Positions 35,740 to 44,034 of a DNA stretch of 64,000 nt are shown in pieces. The DNA comes from UBA8199 sp035358715 (GTDB lineage Bacteria > Verrucomicrobiota > Verrucomicrobiia > Limisphaerales > UBA8199). The stretch is from the NCBI GenBank assembly GCA_035358715.1, contig DAOPPX010000004.1:17076-81075 (forward strand), written 5' to 3'. The position numbers and the translations under genes are program-made. Under the pieces are notes generated by a model, which worked only from the letters and a program-made list of their open reading frames with translations, was not told the DNA's origin and did not search any database. Numbering within the stretch: the stretch's first letter is position 1; every line of letters begins with the position of its first letter.

Positions 35740-36818
35740 AAGCCCGACTACTCGAGCGCGCCGACGTGCTGAAGCTGGTGGACCTGCTCCGGCAGCAAGG
35801 CTACGAGGTGTTTGCGCCGTTTGCCGGGCGCGGGCGCGACACGTGGTTCGACCTGGTCACCGACGAGAACCGCGACCGCATCCAGGTCCACCTGCCCAAC
35901 CCCTATTACCCGCCGAAGCGTTTTGTCCTGCCCCACATCGAACGGCTGCTGAAGGTGCGGCAGCACGACGGCACGATTCAAGTCGAGCCCACCTACCGCG
36001 AGCGCAAGCGCGCCATCTTCGGCATCCGCTCCTGCGACCTGTCCGGCATCTGGCACCTGGACCGCTTCTACCTCGGGCGCGAGTTCCGCGATCTCTACTA
36101 CCAGAAGCGCCGGGAGAATGTGCTCCTGATCAATGTGGTGTGCACCGATCCGGAGCGCGATGTCAACGACGAGTGCTTCTGTGTCTGCGCCGATACCGGC
36201 CCGGCGGCGCGCGACCACTTCGACCTGCAGCTCATGGACCTGGGCGGGGAGTTCATGTCCGTGGCCGGAACGCCTGCGGGCGAGGCGTTCTTTGCCCAGC
36301 CGATGTTCAAGCCGGCCACGCCGGCGCACGTCGAGAAGCGCCGCGTCATTCTGGAAGAGGTCCGCAAGCGGTTCAAGACCACCACAAGCTGGTTCGCGGC
36401 CACCGTGCGCTACGTTTCGCAGGGCGGCATCCTCGAGAAGACCTGGGAGGAAATTGGCAACCGCTGCCTGGAGTGCGGCGGCTGCACATACGTCTGCCCC
36501 GCCTGCACCTGCTTCACCGTCAGCGACCGCCAGGTTGGCCCGAATGAAATCGAGCGGGTGCGTATCTGGGACGCCTGCGCCCTGAGCGGGTTCACGCGCA
36601 TGGCCGGCGGCTTCAACCCGCGCCGCGCGGTGCACGACCGCCGCAACCGCCGCTTTATGCGCAAGCTGGCTCATTACTTCATCCAGCGCGAGTTGACAAT
36701 GGCCTGCGTGGGCTGCGGCCGCTGCGCAGCGGTTTGCCACGGAGATGTCGGCATGCCCAGCGTGGTCGAGATGATCCGGCGGGCGACCGCCGCCACCGAC
36801 AAAATTCCACCCTCATGA
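35736..36818 (+). CDS. Sulfhydrogenase/AsrA-type beta subunit, two [4Fe-4S]
   Basis: A 360-residue soluble protein. Its start overlaps the preceding stop (ATGA). Two ferredoxin-like clusters are visible: Cys244, 247, 250, 254 and Cys324, 327, 330, 334. The N-terminal region matches the beta subunits of cytosolic sulfhydrogenases and of anaerobic sulfite reductase (VLPHIERLLKVR, KRAIFGIRSCDLSGI). These subunits carry electrons between an NAD(P)H-FAD gamma subunit and a catalytic partner. In formate hydrogenlyases this place is taken by HycB, which is absent here. It likely links the gamma subunit and the FdhF-like protein to the hydrogenase. Confidence 0.86.
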   Translation: MKARLLERADVLKLVDLLRQQGYEVFAPFAGRGRDTWFDLVTDENRDRIQVHLPNPYYPPKRFVLPHIERLLKVRQHDGTIQVEPTYRERKRAIFGIRSCDLSGIWHLDRFYLGREFRDLYYQKRRENVLLINVVCTDPERDVNDECFCVCADTGPAARDHFDLQLMDLGGEFMSVAGTPAGEAFFAQPMFKPATPAHVEKRRVILEEVRKRFKTTTSWFAATVRYVSQGGILEKTWEEIGNRCLECGGCTYVCPACTCFTVSDRQVGPNEIERVRIWDACALSGFTRMAGGFNPRRAVHDRRNRRFMRKLAHYFIQRELTMACVGCGRCAAVCHGDVGMPSVVEMIRRATAATDKIPPS

Positions 36819-37690
36819 GCCAGGCCATCACCAGTCCAACTTCGGTGAACGGGGCGGCGGAAAATATCTACCTGCCAAAGCTGGCAGTGCTGGACCGGGT
36901 CAGCGACGACATCCCCGAAGTGAAGACCTTCTACTGGCACTTCGAGGACCCGGCGGAGCAGGCGAAGTTCAAACGGTTCCGCCCCGGCCAGTTTGCGCAG
37001 GTGTCGCTGTTCGGCGTCGGCGAGTTCCCGGCGTCGCTGCCGCCCAGCCCCACCGAAGACGAAACGTTCTTCACCATCCGCACCGTCGGCAGTTGCACCG
37101 CCGCGCTGCACCAGTTGAAGCCCGGCGACCGGTTTGCCGTCCGCGGGCCCTACGGCAATGGGTTCTCCATGGAGGATTACTACGGGAAGAACCTGGTGTT
37201 TGTGGCCGGGGGCATTGGGCTCATCCCGCTCCGCTCCTGCATCGTTTACGCGCTGAAGCACCGGGACAAGTATCAGCGCATCCAGATCTTCTATGGGGCC
37301 AAAACGCCGAGGGAGTTAATGTATGTCCCCAATCTGCGCGAGTGGCAGAAATCGGCGGGCGTCGAGTGCTACCTCACGGTGGATCGCGCGGCGGAGGGCT
37401 GGGACGGCAACGTGGGCGTGGTCGGCAGCCTCTTCAAGCGGCCCGGGGTGCGGGTGCCGGTGGACAACACCATCGCCTTTGTCTGCGGCCCGCCCATCAT
37501 GTTCCGCTTCGTCATCAAGGACCTCCTGGCGATGGGCTTCCGGGAGAAGGACATCGTCTCGACGCTCGAGCGGTATATGAAGTGCGGGGTCGGCAAGTGC
37601 GGCCACTGCTGCATCGGTGTGGCTTACGTGTGCGTGGACGGCCCTGTGTTCACCTACGAGCAGATCAAGAAGCTGGGGGAGGATATCTGA
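36815..37690 (+). CDS. Sulfhydrogenase/AsrB-type gamma subunit (FAD, NAD(P), [2Fe-2S])
   Basis: A 291-residue protein overlapping the beta subunit gene by four bases. It is a ferredoxin-NADP reductase-type flavoprotein: RPGQFAQVSLFG and FFTIRTVGSCTAAL for FAD, RGPYGNGF, and VAGGIGLIPLRSCI for the nucleotide. A C-terminal [2Fe-2S] motif (MKCGVGKCGHCCIG...CVDGPVF) follows, as in dihydroorotate dehydrogenase electron-transfer subunits. It should exchange hydride with NAD(P)H and pass electrons to the beta subunit. Its presence in a group 4 hydrogenase operon suggests the complex is coupled to pyridine nucleotides. Confidence 0.88.
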   Translation: MSQAITSPTSVNGAAENIYLPKLAVLDRVSDDIPEVKTFYWHFEDPAEQAKFKRFRPGQFAQVSLFGVGEFPASLPPSPTEDETFFTIRTVGSCTAALHQLKPGDRFAVRGPYGNGFSMEDYYGKNLVFVAGGIGLIPLRSCIVYALKHRDKYQRIQIFYGAKTPRELMYVPNLREWQKSAGVECYLTVDRAAEGWDGNVGVVGSLFKRPGVRVPVDNTIAFVCGPPIMFRFVIKDLLAMGFREKDIVSTLERYMKCGVGKCGHCCIGVAYVCVDGPVFTYEQIKKLGEDI

Positions 37691-38454
37691 TGCCCGACCT
37701 GCGCCAGCAACTCCTGCAACTCCTCCAGGGCCCGGTTTGCCTGATGGGCCTGGGGAATGTGGATTACGGGGATGATGGATTCGGGGTGCGATTGGCGGAG
37801 GCGCTGATAGGAGCCGACAAACCGGAGACTAGTGCAGAATTCCTGAGCTCCGGCGGGCCTAGCGCTACGTTCCCCCTCACCCCAACCCTCTCCCTTGGGG
37901 AGAGGGGGAATCGCCTCCCGTCTCGCGACGAATCCAGACGCTGCAACCTCGTACTGAACCGGACGACGGTGCTCCCTCTCCCTAAGGGAGAGGGTTGGGG
38001 TGAGGGGAACGGGAGCGCGGAACTGGGACCTCGGCACCTCCTCCTCAATGCCGGCGTGAGTCCCGAGCGCTTCATCGGCCGGCTAGCGGTTGAAGGGTTT
38101 GACCACGTCATATTCCTCGATGCTGTGGAATTTGGCGGCGCGCCCGGCTCGGTGGTCCTGCTCGACTCGCAGGAGATGGCCGCCCGGTTTCCGCAGGTCT
38201 CCACGCATAAGCTCTCGCTGGGCCTGTTGGCGCGGCAGATCGAGGCCACTGGCCGCACGCGAGCCTGGCTCCTGGGCGTGCAGCCGGGGTCGCTCAAACC
38301 GTGCGACGCCTTGACTCCGGCCGTGCAAGCCACTCTTGAGCTGCTGATCGAGCTACTGACAGCCTGCCTGCGAGAACGCTCGCCTTCCCGGGCCGGGCAG
38401 CGGGACCTGAGCCCCGTTGCTACGGGTGCTGCGACGATGGAGGTGATGGCATGA
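37690..38454 (+). CDS. hycI: HycI-type hydrogenase maturation protease with in-frame repeat insertion
   Basis: A 254-residue protein, against ~156 for HycI. It removes the C-terminal tail of the large subunit after Ni insertion. Recognisable parts: CLMGLGNVDYGDDGFGVRLAE (Asp ligand), LLLNAGVSPE (Glu ligand, residue 126), and STHKLSLGLLARQIE (His ligand), with LLGVQPGSLKP downstream; these match E. coli HycI order. Residues 60-107 (FPLTPTLSLGERG...LPLPKGEGWGEGN) are encoded by a palindromic repeat element at 37869-38010 and lie between the first and second ligand regions. The frame is kept. The start ATG shares a base with the preceding stop. It is either a tolerated insertion or a damaged protein. 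Confidence 0.85.
   Translation: MPDLRQQLLQLLQGPVCLMGLGNVDYGDDGFGVRLAEALIGADKPETSAEFLSSGGPSATFPLTPTLSLGERGNRLPSRDESRRCNLVLNRTTVLPLPKGEGWGEGNGSAELGPRHLLLNAGVSPERFIGRLAVEGFDHVIFLDAVEFGGAPGSVVLLDSQEMAARFPQVSTHKLSLGLLARQIEATGRTRAWLLGVQPGSLKPCDALTPAVQATLELLIELLTACLRERSPSRAGQRDLSPVATGAATMEVMA
37869..38010. repeat. ~140-bp palindromic 'CCCTCTCCC' repeat, copy 2, inside a gene
   Basis: Arms of 25-26 bases (37869-37894 and 37986-38010, differing by one extra C) are complementary, and each arm end is itself a palindrome (CCCTCTCCC...GGGAGAGGG). The element is the same as at 10436-10575. It lies wholly within the hycI reading frame and adds no stop codon. Confidence 0.9.
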
Positions 38455-40367
38455 CTCCCGAACAATCTGTCATAGCTGCCGTTGTCCTCTGCATCGTCGG
38501 CGCGGTGCTTACCTTGCTGGTTTCGCGGAACAAGACGGTCGCGGGCTGGCTGGCGTTCGCGTTCACCCTGGCGACAGCGGTGATGATGGTCTCCACAGTG
38601 GCCAGGGTTCTCACGTCAGGCCCCGGGCATCCGGCGGAGTTTGCCATCCTTCCGCAAATGGGCCTGGTCCTGCGGGTGTACGTGGACGGCTTGACCGCGG
38701 TCTTTCTGCTGTTGACCGCGCTGATTTCCGTGCCCGCCGCGCTCTACTCGATTGTTTACATGCGGAGCTACGAGGACTACGGCGTGGCGCGCTACTATCC
38801 TTACTTCCTCATCTTCCTGGCGGCGATGTATGGCCTGGTCAGCACCACCGACATGATGTGGTTCTTCTTCATCTTCTGGCAGATGATGACTTTGCCGGGC
38901 TACGCCCTCATCCGGTTCGAGCACCGGAAACCCGCCAACATCCGCGCCGCGAACAAGTATCTGCTCATGATGCAAATTGCCTGCGCCGCCACCATGATCG
39001 GCGCCGAATTGCTGGCGGTGACGGGCGCGGCAGCGAGCGGCAGCTCGGCCCTGAAGTATGACTTCGACACTGTCAGCGCCAACCTGCCGGCCATGCTCAG
39101 CGCCCGGCCCGGTGCGACCGCCCTGGCCTTCGCGCTGTTCCTTGTGGGCTTCGGCATCAAGATGGGCATGTGGCCGTTTGGCCAGTTCTGGCTGCCGGAC
39201 GCGCACCCCGCCGCTCCGTCACCCGTCAGCGCGATGCTCTCCGGCGTGATGATCAAGACGGGCGTTTATGGCCTTCTGCGCTACTTCCTCTGGTTGGTGC
39301 CGCCCGCCGGCCAGGCGGATTACCCGCTTGCCAAATGGGGGCTGGTCGTCGCCTTGCTGGGCACTATCACACTGTTCACCGGCACGATGCAGGCGCTCAA
39401 GCAGGAGCAGTCCAAGCGGCTGCTTGCTTTCCACAGCATCGGCCAGATCGGCTACATCCTCCTGGGAACCGGGGCGTGCATGAGCCTGCTGCCGTCGCTG
39501 GGGCCGAATGCCGCGGCACTCGCCGCCATCGGCTTCTATGGCGCGCTGCTCCATGTGCTCAACCACGGTCTCTTCAAGGCGCTGCTCTTCCTCAATGCCG
39601 GCTCGATGCTCCACGCGACGGGCACGCAGGATCTGAACCGGATGGGCGGGCTGATGAAGTTCATGCCGCTGACCGCGATCACCGCCATCGTGGCGTCCTT
39701 CTCGATCTCAGGCGTGCCGCTCTTCAATGGCTTCGTCAGCAAGTGGACGATCTACGTGTCGGCGGTGCAGGGGAGCGGTTCCGCAAAATACCTCGCCGTG
39801 TTCGCCGTCATCGCCGTGCTGACCAGCGCCCTCACGCTCGCCTCCTTCATCAAGTTCTTCGGGGTGAGCTTCCTTTCCCGGGAGAGCGCGCTGGTGAAGG
39901 AGCAGGCCGCGCGGCATGGGCGGCTTGAAGTTGGCTGGACGATGCAGTTGCCGCAAGTCTGCCTGGCCCTCGCCTGCGTGCTGCTGGGCGTGGTGCCGGC
40001 CATCGGCTTCAGCCTGATGCAGCGCACCCTGGAGACGAGCACCCAGGGGTTCGGCGCTGCGCTGGCCCAGGCTGTGCCGATGCAAACCGGCCTGTGGACG
40101 GGGGTGGCCCAAATGCAGTCGGCTGCCCTGTTCGCTCCCGTGATACTGGCCGTAGTGCTGGGCCTGATGTTGCTCGTCGTGCGCGGTCTTTCCAAACTGG
40201 GCAGCGCCTCCCGCCGGGCCGCCGCGCCCTGGCTCTGCGGCTACGTGCGCGAGGCGGATTGCCACCGCTACTCCGCCCACAACTTCTACGGCGAGATCAA
40301 ACGCTACTTCCGCTGGCTGGGCGGCGCGCCCAAGCCGCAGCGCCAGCCGCCCACACCCAAGCCATGA
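38451..40367 (+). CDS. hyfB: NuoL/HyfB-type antiporter-like membrane subunit
   Basis: A 638-residue protein with about 14-16 membrane helices and the proton_antipo_M signature. Charged residues used for ion movement are present: Lys in GFGIKMGMWPFGQFWLPDAH, APSPVSAMLSGVMIKTGVYG with its Lys, and HVLNHGLFKALLFLNAG with His and Lys. In complex I and group 4 hydrogenases these subunits couple redox energy to H+ or Na+ movement. It overlaps hycI by four bases (ATGA). It is the only antiporter-like subunit in the operon; no HyfE/NuoK partner or second copy is present, unlike Hyf or Mrp-type complexes. Confidence 0.92.
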   Translation: MTPEQSVIAAVVLCIVGAVLTLLVSRNKTVAGWLAFAFTLATAVMMVSTVARVLTSGPGHPAEFAILPQMGLVLRVYVDGLTAVFLLLTALISVPAALYSIVYMRSYEDYGVARYYPYFLIFLAAMYGLVSTTDMMWFFFIFWQMMTLPGYALIRFEHRKPANIRAANKYLLMMQIACAATMIGAELLAVTGAAASGSSALKYDFDTVSANLPAMLSARPGATALAFALFLVGFGIKMGMWPFGQFWLPDAHPAAPSPVSAMLSGVMIKTGVYGLLRYFLWLVPPAGQADYPLAKWGLVVALLGTITLFTGTMQALKQEQSKRLLAFHSIGQIGYILLGTGACMSLLPSLGPNAAALAAIGFYGALLHVLNHGLFKALLFLNAGSMLHATGTQDLNRMGGLMKFMPLTAITAIVASFSISGVPLFNGFVSKWTIYVSAVQGSGSAKYLAVFAVIAVLTSALTLASFIKFFGVSFLSRESALVKEQAARHGRLEVGWTMQLPQVCLALACVLLGVVPAIGFSLMQRTLETSTQGFGAALAQAVPMQTGLWTGVAQMQSAALFAPVILAVVLGLMLLVVRGLSKLGSASRRAAAPWLCGYVREADCHRYSAHNFYGEIKRYFRWLGGAPKPQRQPPTPKP

Positions 40368-42034
40368 CCGCACGCGAGCGACTCAACCAGTTGAAAGAGA
40401 AGTTTGGCCCGGCCATCCAGCGGGCCGACTTGCCCGGTGACACCCGTCTGTTTGTCTATGTCGAGCCGTCCTCGCTCAAGGCGGTTTGCCAGCACATCTT
40501 CCGCGACCTGGACGCCCGCTACGTCATCAGCATCGGGCTCGATGACCGGCCTGTCTCGGGCCAGTTCCTCGTCGCCCACGACTTCGCGTTCGACCGCGAC
40601 CACCTGCTGTGCAGCGTGCTGGTCTATCTGCCCCCCGACCATCCGAAGGTTGACAGCATTTCCGACCTCATCCCCGGCGCCAACTGGGCGGAGCGCGAGT
40701 TCCGCGACCTGCTCGGCATCGAGCCGGTGGGGCACCGTTACCCGAAGCGCCTGGTGCTTCCCGACGGTTGGCCCGACGGCGTGCATCCGCTGCGCAAGGA
40801 CGTGCCCTGGAACCAGGTGCCGGAAGGTTTCGACGAAGAGGCTGAGTTCAAGTTCGACGACCCGCCCGAAGGCTGCACAGTGGTGCCCTTCGGGCCGTTC
40901 CACCCCACGCTCGACGAGCCCGCCCATTTCCGCCTCTACGTCGAGGGCGAGATGGTGCGCGGCTGCGAATACCGCGGTTTCATGGTGCACCGCGGCATCG
41001 AGAAGCTGGCCGAGTCGGTCCTGACCTACAACGACATCCCGATGATGGCCGAGCGCATCTGCGGCATCTGCGGCTGCGTGCACAACGTCGCCTATGCCCA
41101 GGCGGTCGAGTCGGCCGTGGCGCTGCGCCTGCCGCCCCGCGCCGAATACATCCGCACGATCATGCTCGAGATCGAGCGGCTCCACAGCCACCTGTTATGG
41201 GTCGGTCTGGCCTGCCACATTGTGGGCTTCGACACGCTCTTCATGCAGAGCTGGCGCATCCGCGAGCCCATCATGTGGATTGCCGAGAAGATCAGCGGCA
41301 ACCGCAAAACCTACGCCCTGTGCGTCATCGGCGGCGTGCGCTGGGATATCACGCCCGAAGTCAAGGCCGAGCTCCGGCGCCTGCTGGACAAGCTGGAGGC
41401 GGAGTGGCGCGAGGTCGTCGCCGCCGTGAGCAAGGATAAGAACATCCAGAAACGCACCCGCGGCGTCGGCGTGGCGGATAAGACGCTGGTCAAGAACGCC
41501 GGCCTGATTGGGCCGGTGGCGCGCGCGGCGGGCGCGGACATTGATTGCCGCCGCGATCATCCCTATGCCGCCTATGACCGCGTGGACTTCGAGGTTATCA
41601 CTGCCACCGGCTGCGACGTCTGGTCCCGCGTCGTGGTGCGCATGATGGAGGTGTTCGAGTCCATCCGGATCATTCGTCAGTGCCTGGAGAAGATGCCGGA
41701 AGGGCCGCTGCAAACCCCAATCACAGACGAGTTGCCGGTGGGGCGCCTGGGGCTGTCGTCGGTGGAGGCCCCGCGCGGCGAGAGCCATCATTTTGTCATT
41801 ACCGGCGAGAACAATCGCCCGCACCGCTGGCGGGTGCGCGCGCCGACCTACCAGAACCTCCAGGCGGTGCCGATGATGATCAAGGACCAGCAACTGGCCG
41901 ACATGACGATTTCCCTCGGCAGCATAGATCCCTGCTTCTCGTGCACGGATCGGCTGGAGACGATTGACCTCAAGTCGGGCGCGTCCAGGGTGTGGTCGCA
42001 AGAGGAGCTGATACGGCTGGTGAGGAAGGCATAA
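40364..42034 (+). CDS. hycE: Group 4 [NiFe]-hydrogenase large subunit, HycE-like (NuoC-NuoD fusion)
   Basis: A 556-residue protein. Residues 1-170 are the NuoC-like (30 kDa) domain (SISDLIPGANWAEREFRDLLGI); the remainder is the hydrogenase large subunit. Nickel-iron ligands are intact: ERICGICGCVHNVA (Cys233, Cys236) and SIDPCFSCTDR (Cys524, Cys527). The 26 residues after Arg530 are the C-terminal tail that a HycI-type protease would remove. The intact CxxC pairs separate it from NuoD and from inactive Ehr-type complexes and support true H2 chemistry. Its start overlaps the hyfB stop. Confidence 0.94.
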   Translation: MTARERLNQLKEKFGPAIQRADLPGDTRLFVYVEPSSLKAVCQHIFRDLDARYVISIGLDDRPVSGQFLVAHDFAFDRDHLLCSVLVYLPPDHPKVDSISDLIPGANWAEREFRDLLGIEPVGHRYPKRLVLPDGWPDGVHPLRKDVPWNQVPEGFDEEAEFKFDDPPEGCTVVPFGPFHPTLDEPAHFRLYVEGEMVRGCEYRGFMVHRGIEKLAESVLTYNDIPMMAERICGICGCVHNVAYAQAVESAVALRLPPRAEYIRTIMLEIERLHSHLLWVGLACHIVGFDTLFMQSWRIREPIMWIAEKISGNRKTYALCVIGGVRWDITPEVKAELRRLLDKLEAEWREVVAAVSKDKNIQKRTRGVGVADKTLVKNAGLIGPVARAAGADIDCRRDHPYAAYDRVDFEVITATGCDVWSRVVVRMMEVFESIRIIRQCLEKMPEGPLQTPITDELPVGRLGLSSVEAPRGESHHFVITGENNRPHRWRVRAPTYQNLQAVPMMIKDQQLADMTISLGSIDPCFSCTDRLETIDLKSGASRVWSQEELIRLVRKA

Positions 42035-42035
42035 C

Positions 42036-42956
42036 ATGAGCCTCTTGATCATCATCCTGGGCGTCCTGGCCAATGTCACCCTCGTCCTGCTTCTGGCCCC
42101 CTTGTTCCAGGGTGTGTTGCGCAAGGTGACGGCCCAAATCCAATCGCGCCAGGGACCGCCGCTCCGGCAACCCTACTTCGACCTCTTGAAACTGCTGGGC
42201 AAGGAAGACATCGAGTCCGGCCAGGCGCCGGCCATGCAGCGATTCGCAGCCTACCTGTCGCTGGCCACAGTGCTCACGCTCGCCGCCCTGGTGCCGATGG
42301 GCTTCCCCGCGCCGTTGAGCGGGGCGGGGGATGTCGTTCTGGTGATCTATCTCCTGACGCTCTCGGGCATCTGCACGCTGCTGGCGGGGTTGGCGGCGGG
42401 GTCCACCTATTCACTGGTCGGCATCAGCCGCGAGATGATGACCATGATCGCGCTGGAACCTCTGTTGGCCGTGGCGATTGTGGCCGGCGCCATCCACACG
42501 GGGTCGTTTCGGCTGGATACGGTTCTCAACGGCTCCGTCTACGCCGTCGGCGGTTTCCCCTGGTCGGGGCTGATCCTCCTGGGGGCGATGTTGCTGTCGT
42601 TCCAGGCGTTTGTGCAGCGGGTGCCGTTCGACATTTCCGAGGCGGAGACCGAGCTGATGGAAGGGCCGCTGATGGAATACTCCGGCCCGAAGCTGGCGCT
42701 GTTCAAGTATGCGCAGATGGCCAAGCTTGTCATCTACGGCGCGCTGTTCGTGGACCTGTTCGTGCCTTGGGGCTCGGCGCTGGCGTTCCCGTTTGGCTGG
42801 CTCATCTTCTGGCTCAAGGTGTGCGGCCTAGTGCTGCTGGTGACCCTCGTGGCGGCGACGCATGCCCGCTACCGGATTGACCAGGCCATTCGCTTCTTCG
42901 CCTCGCTGCTGGTCGTGGCCCTGGGGGCGCTGATCCTCGCCAGTTATGGCTACTGA
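42036..42956 (+). CDS. hycD: HycD/NuoH-type membrane subunit
   Basis: A 306-residue integral membrane protein with about eight helices. It anchors the catalytic module to the ion-translocating arm. Conserved features include QSRQGPPLRQPYFDLLKLLGKED near the N terminus (the NuoH/HycD charged loop), GISREMMTMIALEPLLA, VPFDISEAETELMEGPLMEYSG (acidic loop near the quinone cavity in complex I), and helices up to the C terminus. It starts one base after the hycE stop. Confidence 0.93.
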   Translation: MSLLIIILGVLANVTLVLLLAPLFQGVLRKVTAQIQSRQGPPLRQPYFDLLKLLGKEDIESGQAPAMQRFAAYLSLATVLTLAALVPMGFPAPLSGAGDVVLVIYLLTLSGICTLLAGLAAGSTYSLVGISREMMTMIALEPLLAVAIVAGAIHTGSFRLDTVLNGSVYAVGGFPWSGLILLGAMLLSFQAFVQRVPFDISEAETELMEGPLMEYSGPKLALFKYAQMAKLVIYGALFVDLFVPWGSALAFPFGWLIFWLKVCGLVLLVTLVAATHARYRIDQAIRFFASLLVVALGALILASYGY

Positions 42957-42965
42957 GAAGCTCGC

Positions 42966-43490
42966 ATGTCACTCCTAAGCAAATTGCGGGAAACCCTGGT
43001 CTGCCTCAAAGCGGGGCGCGTCACGCTACCGTATCCCGCGCAGGCTCGCCCCTTGCCGGAGAAGTTCCGCGGGCGGCCGATCTTCAACGCGGCCAAGTGC
43101 GTCGGCTGCGCCGGCTGCGCCAACAATTGCCCCGCCCGTGAAATCCTGGTGGTGGACGTGTGCCAGGAAATTCGCATCCTGCAATACCTCGGTCGCCGCT
43201 GCACTTACTGCGGGCGTTGCGCGGATGTCTGTCCCGAAAAGGCCATCACCATGAGCCATGAGTTCGAGACCGCCACCGGCAGCATCGGCGACATCCGCCA
43301 GCGGCTCGAACTCTTCATGAGCACCTGTCAGCGCTGCGGCCGCTGCTTCAAGGAGCCCTCGCCCCTCGAGCAGTTGAAGCTCAAAGGCTACCGCTTCGAC
43401 GACGTGCAAAACGAGCGCTGGATACTCCGCTCCCGGGCTTACCTGCAAAGCGAACCGGTCGTGGACGACATCAAGATCGAGCTGGACTAG
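42966..43490 (+). CDS. hycF: HycF/NuoI-type ferredoxin subunit
   Basis: A 174-residue Fe-S protein with two [4Fe-4S] sites: Cys45, 48, 51, 55 and Cys79, 82, 85, 89 (AKCVGCAGCANNCP, RRCTYCGRCADVCP). A further trio (Cys121, 124, 127 in STCQRCGRCF) resembles a third, incomplete cluster or a zinc site. It connects the small subunit to external electron carriers in the membrane hydrogenase. It lies 9 bases after hycD. Confidence 0.9.
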   Translation: MSLLSKLRETLVCLKAGRVTLPYPAQARPLPEKFRGRPIFNAAKCVGCAGCANNCPAREILVVDVCQEIRILQYLGRRCTYCGRCADVCPEKAITMSHEFETATGSIGDIRQRLELFMSTCQRCGRCFKEPSPLEQLKLKGYRFDDVQNERWILRSRAYLQSEPVVDDIKIELD

Positions 43491-43493
43491 AGC

Positions 43494-44030
43494 ATGTTAA
43501 AGAACCTCTGCCAGAAAATGTTCGGCCGCTCGCTGTGGGTCTATCACGCCAACAGCGGCGGGTGCAACGGCTGTGACATCGAAGTCCTCAACGTCCTTAC
43601 TCCCTACTACGACGTCGAGCGCTTCGGCATCAAGCTGGTCGGCTCGCCCCGCCATGCAGACGTGATGCTCTGCCAGGGACCCGCGATGCGTTCCACGGCC
43701 AAGGCCCTCCGGCGTGCTTATGAAGCCATGCCCGCCCCCAAGCTCGTGTTTGCCATCGGCTCCTGCGCCTGCGGCGGCGGCATCTGGTTCGATTCCTACT
43801 CCGTCCTCGGCCCAGTCGAGAAGATTGTCCCGGTGAACTTCTACATCCCCGGCTGCCCGCCGCGGCCCGAAGCCATCATTTACGGGGTCGCTGTGGCCGT
43901 GGGGCTGGTGGACAAGAAAGCCGCCCCGGTGACCTTCAAGCAACTCGAAATGCCGATCCCGCGCTACCACCCCAGCGACCTGCGCGGCTCCGGCGAGTTG
44001 GTCGTTTACGAGAAAGCCGAGAAGGTGTAG
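43494..44030 (+). CDS. hycG: HycG/NuoB-type hydrogenase small subunit
   Basis: A 178-residue protein that binds the proximal [4Fe-4S] cluster. The ligands are Cys24, Cys27 (SGGCNGCDIE), Cys91 (IGSCACGGG) and Cys121 (YIPGCPPRPE). This is the short NuoB-like form without extra clusters, as in all group 4 hydrogenases. It follows hycF by 3 bases and ends the operon; the opposite-strand SMP-30 gene finishes only 4 bases away, with no obvious terminator between. Confidence 0.93.
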   Translation: MLKNLCQKMFGRSLWVYHANSGGCNGCDIEVLNVLTPYYDVERFGIKLVGSPRHADVMLCQGPAMRSTAKALRRAYEAMPAPKLVFAIGSCACGGGIWFDSYSVLGPVEKIVPVNFYIPGCPPRPEAIIYGVAVAVGLVDKKAAPVTFKQLEMPIPRYHPSDLRGSGELVVYEKAEKV

Positions 44031-44034
44031 ACGC

